Source: Camellia lanceoleosa
Taxonomy: Eukaryota > Streptophyta > Magnoliopsida > Ericales > Theaceae
Direction of reading: 5' to 3'
DNA length: 64,000 nucleotides
Assembly (NCBI GenBank): GCA_025200525.1
Contig: CM045762.1
Location: forward strand, 189,311,154 to 189,375,153
This document shows, piece after piece, positions 1-9,776 of the stretch. Below the pieces are notes generated by a model. That model was given only the letters and a program-made list of their open reading frames with translations. It did not search any database and had not been told where the DNA came from. The translations under genes and the position numbers were made by a program. Each line of letters begins with the position of its first letter. Positions within the stretch are counted from its first letter, which is position 1.

Positions 1-178
1 TTGTTTAGTCATAATATCCATCAATCTTTTTAATCAAAATTAATTTAAGAATCTAGCAATTAAATTAGTTTAATTTCATAATTGTCTCTGCGGATCAATA
101 CCTAGACTTACAATTATTCTAAAGAATTTGGTATAGTTTAGTATTTATTTTTTGTGTGTGAAACATCTAATTAAATTT
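1..178 (+). mobile_element. 3' end of an Athila-like Ty3/Gypsy LTR
   Basis: This segment directly precedes a primer-binding site and carries the wording typical of the end of an Athila-type LTR, with a GTCTCTGCGGATCAATACC stretch at about 86-104. The rest of the LTR lies outside the window. After the primer site, about 85 bases of 5' untranslated leader follow before other insertions begin near 283. Its coding remnants resume at about 12.08 kb in the same orientation. The exact LTR boundary (a CA dinucleotide) cannot be fixed without the other LTR. Confidence 0.6.
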
Positions 179-196
179 TGGCACCGTTGCCGGGAA
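179..196 (+). other. Primer-binding site, tRNA-Asp type
   Basis: The sequence TGGCACCGTTGCCGGGAA is close to TGGCGCCGTTGCCGGGGA, the complement of the 3' end of plant tRNA-Asp and the usual primer site of Athila elements. Two differences from the canonical form (a G to A change and one G fewer) fit an old copy. It sets the element's orientation as plus. Confidence 0.75.
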
Positions 197-283
197 CTTC
201 TAGCGAAATTGAGTAATTTAAAGTTACATTCCTATTTTAATTTGTAGTTTAGGGTTTTATATTTTAGTGTTGCTAAGCCTCCG

Positions 284-415
284 TTTGGAAAGTGGGTTGG
301 CTTTTTGGCTTTTTGACTTTTTTGGCTAAATTAGCCTAGCGCTAAAAAGCCTGGTTTGAGAAGGGCCTTTTGACTTTTTTGACTTTTTGACTTTTTGGTG
401 AGGCGTCTTCCTGTT
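284..415 (+). repeat. Partial copy of a GTTTGGAAAGTGGGTTGG MITE family
   Basis: The segment begins CCGTTTGGAAAGTGGGTTGG and continues with repeated GACTTTTTGACTTTTTG words. The same layout recurs at 35,865-36,087, 36,605-36,832 and 39,884-40,095. Those copies have an inverted end containing CCAAAC or CCAAC about 220 bp away. This copy lacks that end and runs into T-rich DNA, so it is truncated or diverged. Confidence 0.5.
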
Positions 416-1160
416 CATTTACCAAAGTGCCCTTGTTTTTGTTGTTGTCATTTTTTTTTTTTTCTTATTTTCGGTTTGGATTTGGTTTTTCTTGCTAACT
501 TTTTTTTTTTTTTTTTGATTTTCGGTTTGGATTTGGCGTATTTTGCTTAAATTTTTTCATTTTGGGTTTTATTTTGGCATATTTTGGTAAAATATTTATT
601 TTTTTATTTTTTTATTTTGGGTTTGGATTTGCCGTATTTTGCTTTATTTTTTTATTTTTTTTTTAAATATATGTTTTTGTCATTTTTATTTTTTTATAAG
701 TTCTTGTTTTTTAATTTACGTTTTCTGCCTTATTTATTTTTATTGGTATACAATAACATTTTTTTTATTTATGTGTTTCATTTATTTGTAAATTACGTGG
801 CGAATGGTAATTTATGTTTTTATGTTTTTTTTTTTAATATATTTTTGATGTGTTTTATTCCAAAAATGGGTTTTCATGTGTTTTATTTATTTATAAATTA
901 CATGGCAAACGGTAATTTCTATTTTTTTTCTTTTTGGATGAGGCTTATTTTTGTCGTTCTTTTTTTTTTTTTTTTTTTGAATTTACGTTTTTGTAATTTT
1001 TTAAATATTTTTGAATGAGGCGTATTTTTTTTAAATAATTTATGTATTTTAAGTTTTTTTTTTTTTTTTTGCAAATGTTTTTTTCATGTGTTTTTTATTT
1101 TATTGTTATTTTAATTTTTTTTTCATTTTCTGTGAAATGATAAAAAGTGAGGTTTTATTT
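416..1160. repeat. T-rich low-complexity tract with short internal repeats
   Basis: About 745 bases, dominated by T on the plus strand. Short units recur: TTTCGGTTTGGATTTGG near 471, 523 and 608 (with variants), and an AAATTACGTGGCGAATGGTAATTT-like unit near 790 and 894. An open frame at 584-1018 exists only because the composition lacks stops; it encodes a Phe-rich string and is not a gene. Confidence 0.7.
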
Positions 1161-1515
1161 TATTGTCCTGCCCATCATCCCGAGCATCTCATCCACATAC
1201 TCGATAGGAGGCTGTAGACACAAATGCAAAACTATTAGTAAGAGAATGAATGTCCAAGTGCCTGACTGATAAATCAAAGCTGTAAAAGCGTACCGGTGGT
1301 GAATTAGGATCTCTGACGTATCTGTGATCAGGCAGGGGAGGCTCTATCGGGATCGGGTAGGGAGTCCCGAATCGCTATCCCGTCAACTTGGTCGGCATGT
1401 CTGGCCACCCAGCATGATGATGAGTCGGAGGAATCGGGGGAACCAATCCACCCCCACATCTAGATGTACCAGCCCTGCTGGTGGAAGAGGCGTCTGCGGC
1501 AGAGCTGGGCCTCGA

Positions 1516-4016
1516 CTAGAAGATGGCATACAAAGAGGCCTCATCGTCCTGAGTACGACTCGCCAATGGAGGCATCAGGTATATGTGACGGTAAGTAGCA
1601 TAATCCCCTTCCTCAAGATGTAGTAAGGCATCAGTACCCAGCATAGCACTAGCGACATCTCAGGAAGAGAGCCTATCAGCAATCCGCATCTCCACTGGGG
1701 GTACTGAGGGAGGGTCCTGAGAAGTGTACTCCCAGACCTGACGCAAGAAGTGGTCCCCCAAAAACCAGGCCCTACCAACTGGCCCTTCGAATAAAATCCT
1801 GTATCGGGAGGCACCCCACCCTCCGGCAAACTAGAATCGGTGACCCTCACCTAAGTTCGCCCAAGGTTGCCATGTGATCTGCGGATAATCAATGCATAAA
1901 TCAATCAGAAATCGGGAAGGTACAAGACAAATCAAAGATGAAAACACAAAGAACCGAGAGTTCTGAAATACCTCCGTTGACCGCACCGTGTCGAAATACT
2001 GCTGTAGATAAAGGAGAGACTCCCGAGGTCTTGGCCGGTGCTGGCCTTCAAATACAAGTGAGTACGGGGTCACGAGGGGCCCCTCCACCACCAACTCTAG
2101 GGCTAATATCAGGAAATACACATAGACCCATAACTGTGGAAAACAGTGCAGAATGTAAATGCAAAGTGCTGAGGGCAAAATATATAGTGTAAAGTGCGTC
2201 GTATGTGCAATATACAAGTAATGAGGGACAGAAATGTGAATCAAGAGGGCAGAAAGTACCTCCCAAGCTCTCCAATAGCCGCCAAGTAAGTCCCCCCGTC
2301 CGCGGGAGGTCGCGCTCATGTAGCAGTAAAGGGTAGCCAAGCTGGCGCCACCCCAGTCATACCGTCTGACCTGTGATAGGTCCACCAAAGCACTCAACAG
2401 ATAAAGCCCGACAGTGTTCCCCCTATCGGCAAACCAAGTGGTCCCGAAAAGGAACGTCAGAAAATCGCGGGCATACTGTGCTGCCTCCTCAGGAGTCCCG
2501 GGCTCTATCTCCACCTTCCGAAAATGGGAAGAAAACCACGTGTATCGGACCTTGCCCGAAGATCTATCAACAGGCGGGCGAGCCCCCAGTAAATATATCC
2601 AAGCGACCTCCCACTGGCCCATGTCCTCGTCGTAAGGGATAGGCCAACCTCCCACGTCAAGGCCAGTCAATACGGCAAAGTCAAACGGGGTCATAGTCAA
2701 GTCCCCCGTGGTAGAAAAGTGGAAGGAGTTGGTGGTGTCCCACCATCTCTCCACCAAGGCGGCCATCAACGTCCTCCTGGCAGAACAACGAGATAGCCCA
2801 GTACAGAAGGGCCCAAACCCCGCCAAATCAATCAAATCCCGGACAGCCTCCGGGAGCTCAGCATACCAATCTCTCGCCGCGGTGGAGCCATATCCCTGCA
2901 CGGTGCGAGAAGTCACCTGCATTCAGAATGAATACATATTTCAGCATAAAATGAATAAGCTGTGTGCAAATAGAAGGAATGAGCTGCGTGCAAATAAAAT
3001 GAATAGGCTACGTGCAAAGTAAAGTAAGCGAACTGTGTGTTCAGAAAATCAGTGTTTGGGCTGCGTGTTCAACTCTCAATCAGTGTGTGCTGCGTGTTCA
3101 CCTTCAATTCGAGCTGAGTGTTCAGAAAATCAGTGTTTAGGCTGCGTGTTCAACTCTCAATCAGTGTGTGCTGCGTGTTCACCTTCAATTCGAGCTGTGT
3201 GTTCAGAAAATCAGTGTTTGGGCTGCGTGTTCAACTCAATCAGTGTGTGCTGCGTGTTCACCTTCAATTTGGACTGTGTGTTCAGAAAATCAGTGTTTGG
3301 GCTGTGTGTTCAACTCTCAATCAGTGTGTGCTGCGTGTTCACCTTCAATTTGGGCTGCGTGTTCAACTCTCAATCAGTGATTGGGCTGCGTGTTCAACTC
3401 TCAATCAGTGTGTGCTGCGTGTTCACCTTCAATTCGGACTGTGTGTTCAGAAAATCAATGTTTGGGCTGCGTGTTCAACTCTCAATCAGTGTGTACTGCG
3501 TGTTCACCTTCAATTCGGGCTGTGTGTTAAGGAAATCAGTGTTTGGGCTGCGTATTCAACTCTAAATCAGTGTGTGCTGCGTGTTCACCTCTAGTTCGGG
3601 CTATGTGCTCAAAAAATCAGTGCTTGGGCCGTGTGTTCAATTCTCAACCAGTGTGTGCCGTGTATTCACAATCAATTTATGGGCTGAGTGTTCAGAAATT
3701 CAAGTGATTGAACCGTGTGTTCAGAATGCAAACAAAATGCATAAAAAATTCATAATATGTTGCAGAAAAGGTAAGAACGAAGTAATACCTCTCGTCCCTC
3801 ATGGGAGAGGTGATACTCTGGCTCCCGCAGAAGGAGATCCCCGGGTGCTCGCTCGTCGAAATCGGTGAAGTGATAAAAAACAGCCCGCGGAAGAATATGT
3901 GCCGGTGGGTCGTACCTCTCAGGTATGAAGGGTCGAACCCTCGGGGGGAGAGCCATAATGTCAGGATCATCCCCGGCACCTAGAGGACCTCCACCGTGGG
4001 GGAAATGACCAGCCAT
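1516..4016 (-). pseudogene. Plant mobile domain (PMD/MAIN-like) gene, four exons, two in-frame stops
   Basis: Family: plant mobile domain proteins, related to Arabidopsis MAIN/MAIL1 and often labelled 'serine/threonine phosphatase 7 long form homolog'. They occur both as host genes and inside transposons. Exons inferred from protein continuity and GT..AG sites: 3789-4016, 2260-2916, 1972-2133 and 1516-1878. Exon 2 shows the core: RDLIDLAGFGPF, LVERWWDTTNSFHF, LTMTPFDFAVLTGLDVGG, then LATLYCYMSATSRG. Exon 4 carries LFEGPVGRAWFLGDHFLRQ, MRIADRLSS and GDYATYRHIYLMPPL. In exon 4 the frame is broken by TAG at 1831-1833 and TGA at 1660-1662 before the final TAG at 1516-1518, so this copy is a pseudogene. 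An upstream in-phase ATG at 4052 is an alternative start. The gene lies antisense, upstream of a putative Tat-like LTR, so it may be retrotransposon cargo rather than a host locus. Exon edges are inferred. Confidence 0.8.
2947..3720. repeat. Hierarchical minisatellite in intron 1 of the PMD pseudogene
   Basis: An 81-bp unit starts with TCAGAAAATC at 3041, 3122, 3203 and 3282 and continues, more diverged, to about 3720. Each unit is built from three related parts of about 26 bp, all beginning TGTTCA and ending near GCTGCG. A simpler 25-bp version (AATGAATAGGCTACGTGCAAA type) precedes it at 2947-3020. The whole array lies between the inferred donor (about 3788) and acceptor (about 2917) of intron 1 on the minus strand. 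Open frames across it are Cys/Val-rich by-products of the repeat. Confidence 0.85.
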
Positions 4017-4052
4017 TTCAGAAAATCTGCAAAAGGGGCAAAAATGAGCCAA

Positions 4053-5362
4053 AATTGAAAAAAGTCAACAAAAGTCAACTCCCGAAAAAATTTGCCAAAT
4101 GTTGAGACAAACTCACCTCAAGTGGCGAAAATGAGAAAAGAAGCACCGAAATCAAAATTTAATCGGTTCAAAGTGCTTAAAACTGAAAGATTTCGCGAAA
4201 ACAACTTGCATGGGACGTTAGAAAACGCGTATAGAGCACAGATCTGAGGGAGAAAATGGTTTGGGAAGCTAGAGGAGATAATTTCGGAGCTGCACTTGTG
4301 AGCACAAAGTGTTTGGATGAGTGGATTTAAAGAAAAGAGGGTGAAAGTACAAAATTGCCCCGAATTTGGCAAAGTGGCCTACCACTTTTTTCAGCAGTCG
4401 CCATTTCCTTTTCAAAAAAGTGCCCGGTGACCTCCCCCTGAAAATAAAAGTGGCCGGTGGTGTTCCCCACATGCCCCCCAAGGTCCCTGCAAATTTTGGG
4501 GAGGATTGGATTCCCCGGGACCTGAAAAAGTACAAGAGAAGTGCACTTTCTGTCGCGAAATCACTTCGCCAGAACCTTAGCTTCAACTTCCGATGCGTGT
4601 CTCATCATTACTCATCAAAAGTGAGATATATCCTTTTGAACATGTTGTAACCCCTCCGGGAGAGGAACCGAAGGCCGCGATCGAGTTGCCCTCGCCGAAA
4701 CGCGCATTTCCTTGCTCGTTGTTTTGTGACAAACATACATCCTGGTTTACGCTTGTTCTGCATTATCATGCACATAACTTGCATTCTCATGCACATACTT
4801 GCATTGTTATGCACGTCTCTTTGATATCACCAAGCCTCCGTGCTTAAACTCGCGTTGTCACGCGCATTTCTTCCCGCATTGTGATGCACTTTTCCATCGA
4901 CACCGCGATTGTCTACATTCAATATCACATTGAACATATGTTGTTAGATATGTTGTGCTTGTTGAGTTTCTTTCTTTTGCAGGCACGATATTGTATGTAC
5001 GGTTCATTTGAAGCTGGTGCGACCAGACGAATCGCGCAGGTATCATATCTTCTCCATGAGAGACGCGACGAGAATTGAATAATTCTTTGCATTTCTAACT
5101 GCATGAAATGTAGTTGTTGCTTTGCATTCTTGCTTAAAACTGTTGCATCTATTTGCGAATACTTGCTTCATTACAGCTTGCTGCATTTGCATGATCATCA
5201 AGTCACATCTAGCCTTGTGCATAACGTTTTGCATTTTGCCCCATGCCTGCGAGCACATCTCTATTTATCTCACCTATTTGTCTAAGTCTTTGGCCTTGTC
5301 AAAAATGGGTCGTCTCTGGGCTTTGACATTCACTCCCGTCACTTATGACTTTCGAAGTTACT
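4053..5362. other. Gene-free stretch upstream of the PMD pseudogene
   Basis: No coding similarity recognised on either strand. It is less AT-rich than most of the window and includes GCATTNTNATGCAC-type words around 4760-4890 and 5100-5240. If the following LTR is real, this is the 3' untranslated part of that element, between its antisense gene and its LTR. Confidence 0.5.
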
Positions 5363-6445
5363 CACAAAGAGGGCAATCAGAACACCCCATTTTTGACCGA
5401 CCTTAAGACTCAGACGTCACCAATTGAGCGCTTGGTGATGTTGCATATCGCTCTTGTTCTGAAGTTTCAGAGTCTCGGCTGCAAGCCTTGCCTCCAGACT
5501 TCCGGACTCTTTCGTGCTTTGCCTCGGTTTGCGAACCAGGCTCTGTTTTCTCTTCCCGAAGGGAGGGAGAGGTCTCATAAATCATCTCTCAGTGGCCGTA
5601 GACTACGTTTCGTGGTCGTAGGCCATTTTGCCCGTTTGGAGTCCGGTTTCCGATTTTTCGGAGCCGTTGGCCGTGTGCCTCAGTTCGGGACCGCTTAACC
5701 ACCTCCGTTTGCTCCAATTTTTGGCATGCATCTTATTTACTCCATTTTAAGGGACACTGTGGTCCGTGAGACCAACTTCGTGGTCGAACACCACTTCTGG
5801 TGCCTAACAGTCAGTTTTTGGGGCCTCGAGCTACGCGTTTCGGCCCCCGAACCTTCATTTTGCATCGGTTTGGGCTCATTTTTGGTGGAGACCTTATTTT
5901 CACTGCTAGGAAGGTCATAGAAGGATGGGAGGCCAGTAATTGTTCTGACAACCAGTTTTATTCCTTCATCGCCCTCCGTCGCCTGTTTTTCTCACTTGGG
6001 AGCCAATGTTGACCACCTTAAGGCCACTTTTTCTAGCCCCAAACCACATATTTGTGTTGTACACACATGGGAGACCACCAATATCATATGGCCGGCTAGT
6101 AATTGTCATTGACCCTTTTGAACCCCTCCAAAAAGTGGTCTTTTCTCTCTCCTGGTTCACTTTCTCCAGTTTTTGACCACATGGTTGTGTTGAGCACACA
6201 TGGGAGGCCACCAATCTGAGGTGGCCGGCCACTAATGTTTCTTGAACCTTTTGACCCTTGGCCGGCCGGCCATGGGGAGGGCCGGCCGGCCACCTGCAAC
6301 CTTTCTAACAGGCCGGCCTTCCTCCTCTCTTTTGGTACATTACAAATCTGTATTATGTTTCCCCCCAGATTGTGTATCCGGGGGGCTGCACTTTTGGAAA
6401 GAAATTTGAAATTCATTTTCCCCCATTTTCCCCCACTCTTATGCC

Positions 6446-6452
6446 TATATAT
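6446..6452 (+). promoter_or_regulatory. Candidate TATA box of the long LTR
   Basis: TATATAT within GCCTATATATCC, preceded by C-rich stretches and followed by a pyrimidine-rich region with CTCTCTCTCT at about 6513. This is typical of a retrotransposon or plant polymerase II start region. It would place U3 at about 5377-6475. Confidence 0.4.
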
Positions 6453-6689
6453 CCAGGCCCTCCAGCTCATTTTTGGAGGGTTAGAATCTTTGGTCTTAGT
6501 CTCCTACATTGCATCTCTCTCTCTACATTTTAACCCTCAAAACCTCCCAAACCCTACACCATTTCTACCCCCATCACATAGCACCATACCACCACCATTC
6601 TTTCCAACACTTGGAGCTGGTTTTTCAAAGCTTAGGAGCATCTTTTCTCAGGCCAAGAGCTGCTGAAGTTTGGTCTACAAGGGTGAGTC

Positions 6690-7600
6690 TTCATTCTCCC
6701 TCTTTTGTGCTTTATTTGGTTCTATATCTAAGCCATACTTGCTTACATTTTTGGGCTCTGACCCTAACTAAAAATAGCATTATTTTGAGCTCCTTTTCAT
6801 TTTTATTTAAGGGCCTCTCCCTGTTTGAGGCTTCCTTTTTACACTTGCTTCTTTACCTCTCTTGTATGCCTCTTTCTTGCATAGTATTTTAGGCTCATTT
6901 GTGAATTTTTTTGAGCTTGGTTATAAACTGAAAAGTGGCTTATTTTGAGCCCTTATTCAACATTTTTGAAGGGCTCTTCACTGTTTGAGACTTCCTTTTG
7001 TCACTTGCCTCTTTATCCCTCTTTTGGCCTTATTTTTGCATGTTTTGTTAGTCCCTTGTGCTTCTATTTTTGGGCTCTGGTCCAAACCGTAAATAGCCTT
7101 ATTTTGACCCCCTATTCATGTTTGATCAAGGGTCTTTTGCTGTTTGAGGCTTCCTTTTTTCTCTTTGTGTTATAGCTCTCTTTTACGCCTTATTTTGCAT
7201 AGTATTTTAAACTTATTTGTGCACTGTTTTGGGCTTGGATATAAACTGTAAAATACCATGTTTTGGGCCCCTCTTCAACATTGTTGAAGGGCCCTCCTCT
7301 ATTTGAGGCCAGCAGGCATCACTTGCTTCTTTGTCCCTTTTTTTGGCCATTTTCTTGCATATTGTTTTAGGCCTGCTTGTGTATATTTTCGTGGCTTGTT
7401 GTAAACTGTGAAGTGCTTCATTTTGAGCCCCTATTCAAATTTTTTGAAGGGCTCTTGGCCATTTAGGGCCATAAGCTGCTACTTGCTTCTTTATCTCTCT
7501 TTCGGGGCCATTTTTGCATGTTAGCTTAACCCTATTTGTGTTCACCTTTTGGCCTTGCTTAAAACTGTAAATATTCTTGTTTTGGGAGTTTCTTGATTCT
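6690..7600. repeat. About six tandem copies of a 160-bp repeat
   Basis: The marker phrase (A)ACTGTAAATAGC..TTATTTTGAG(C/A)CCC recurs near 6770, 6929, 7088, 7247, 7408 and 7567, a period of 159-161 bp. Each unit continues with GAAGGGCTCT..CTGTTTGAGGCTTCC and CTTGCTTCTTTATC. Copies are moderately diverged. It lies in the presumed R/U5 part of the long LTR, with no gene. Confidence 0.85.
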
Positions 7601-9585
7601 TTCTTCATACTTCATGTTCAAATAATGCATGCTTTGTATAGCTATAAGTCATTCCATGCGCCTAGTTTCGAGTATCGAGTCTCATTTCATGCATCGGGTG
7701 CCATGTTTCCATGTTTCGGGGCTGTTTTGCATCATATTTTGGTACTGAAATTTGCATGCTTGTATGTCATATTCCATGCCTTGCCATGCTTTGGTAGAGT
7801 GGCATTCGTGCCCTAGGTTCGGTCCTCGGTTTGCGTGCACGCGTGCACGCATTTCGAGTGTCTCATTTTCATCTAATGGCCTCTTATGTGAGTGCGGCTG
7901 AGGTCCACTTGTGTTGGTGTAAGTCCATTATGCATTGTGTATGCCATTTCATTTCATAGCATTGTGTATGCTGGGTTGTATGTTAGCGCATTGTGTATGC
8001 CATGTTACCTCGTGCATCGTGTATGCCATTTTATAACATTGTGCATGTTAAGTTGTATCTTAGTTGCATTCATGCATGTCATGCATATTGCATTGTGTTT
8101 GGGATAGGAGTTAGCCCGAGCACGGGAAACGAGGGGCGTTTCGTACTCCGAGTGACAGAACGTATCTCAATTCTCCAGTCACCGACACTCCGGATTGTCC
8201 ATGATGAAGTTAGGTTTTGTTGAGTTTTCATACGTATTCATTCCATATTGAGTTATGCAATTCGACTCCTCGGCCATCATGCATCGATATGCGTGATTGG
8301 TGGCACGAGGATCGAGGTATGCATACATGTATGAAAATACTTTGCCATGCCCCTCTGTTGCTCTCTGTTGCAGCAAATCAAGAATCAGCAGCCTTCCGGA
8401 GCTTGGCACGCATTCCAAGAATAATTGCAAACAGAGGCTAATTGGGGCATCGCCATGGATTTCCGCGCAAGGCAACCCAGATATGCATCATTCATCATCC
8501 GGAGCAGAGTCGAGGCAGTCCCTGGCTTGCACGCCAATTTAATGATTTCCTAGTTAAATTTGTTAATTAATTAGGGTTTTGTACATATTTGGACTGTATT
8601 ATTTATTTGGACTGTACTATTCATTTGGGACTGTATATTATTTTATTCGGACCCTCTGCGCGAGGGCAATGTTGTGATAAGTGTGCGTGTGTGTGATGTA
8701 TGTCTTCCAACCCCACGTCTTTCTTCCCTTTTATTTACCAGCTTATGATGGTTAGATTAGGGCATGTTTCAATTAGCATACAATATGATAGCATGTTTGC
8801 ATTCATTCATCTGTTTTGCATGCACCGGGCTCGGCGCATCATACTAACTGCATTTGTATTTCAATTCTAAGTTGAATACGTGTTAGCTGTAGCATTCCAT
8901 ATGCCATGTTTAGAATAGCCAAGCCTGCTATAGTTGCATTTTTGCAAGTGTTGCATTAGGCATTTCTGTATACTTAGGATCATGCATGGATTTCTAATTA
9001 GCTTCTTTTTTGGCTTAGAGTACTCGGTGAGTTTTATGCTTTAGCATCCTTGCATGCGTATGAGTGACTGTCATGAATAGCATGCTTACCATGAGGCTAA
9101 CTGCTTATGTGATATAACTGCCTGAATGCCTGTGGGTGAAGGTTGGGTTAGTTGGATTGGAACAAATCATTGACTGTGTGTTTTAAGCCCACTAGATAGT
9201 GGCAAAATCATGTTTTCTAAGCCCACCTGAGGGTGGCAAATCCACGTCTTAGCCTGCTTGCGGGTAGCACCATCAAACCATCTTTCAAAAAAATAAACAT
9301 GAAATGTTTTGTTCCAATTCAGGCGATCCGGTCTATACTTGTATGCTGTGCGCATTACATAGTAAATCTAGGCTAATAACTAGAATAAGAATGCATAAGG
9401 TTTTCAAAACTCGATATCATGGTTAGTAGAGGCCGATCTTTGATCGGGCGAGCGGGGCTGCTCACGAAGTGACCTTCCCCAGTCGTACCTAAGTTCCCGA
9501 GCCGAGGCAACTTTGGTGATGACGGACACGTGGCCTTAGGTAACGAGTCAGGGTTTCCTAAATTTTCCAAAATAAAATACTTAGG

Positions 9586-9600
9586 TGGCGACTCTGTATC
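9586..9600 (+). other. Primer-site-like motif, tRNA-Arg type
   Basis: TGGCGACTCTG matches the first part of the tRNA-Arg-complementary primer site known for Ogre-type elements (TGGCGACTCCACTGGGGA in its canonical form). The second half is diverged. It is the main support for an LTR ending just before it. Confidence 0.4.
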
Positions 9601-9776
9601 TGGCAAAGCAGTCCATGTTTGGCACTTCTTTCAAAAATCTGTTTTCTCAAAATGATTTGCCGGATTTGGACTCTTTGGTTCAGATTACGAACCGTGACAA
9701 AAATCGAGTCCGAGCTGTAGCGAGGTCCCCCGCGTTCTTGTTACAGCGGCCGAATCTGAAATTGATTAGTGCTTCA

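Larger units (their letters stand above)
5363..9585 (+). mobile_element. Putative very long Ogre/Tat-like LTR (about 4.2 kb)
   Basis: Left edge: a purine-rich run ACAAAGAGGGCAA (5364-5376), then CAGAACACCCCATTTTTGACC, close to the TGTAGACACCCC...TTTTTGACC start I associate with plant Tat/Ogre-type LTRs. Right edge: a TGGCGACTCTG primer-site-like motif at 9586. Inside are a TATATAT box near 6446 followed by a leader-like stretch, a roughly 131-bp direct repeat (GTGTTG..ACACACATGGGA at about 6053 and 6184), 160-bp tandem repeats (6690-7600) and GTGTATGCCA-type short repeats (7930-8040). Ogre LTRs of several kb are known. No second copy is in the window, so the ends are inferred and TG/CA termini are not clear. 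Confidence 0.4.

Noticed and set aside
584..1018. 144-aa open frame, Phe/Leu-rich
   Set aside because: Product of a T-rich tract without stops; no domain, no gene context.
3035..3868. Overlapping frames of up to 176 aa with repeated Cys/Val words
   Set aside because: They read through the 81-bp intronic minisatellite in two or more phases; repeats of non-multiple context give open frames by chance.
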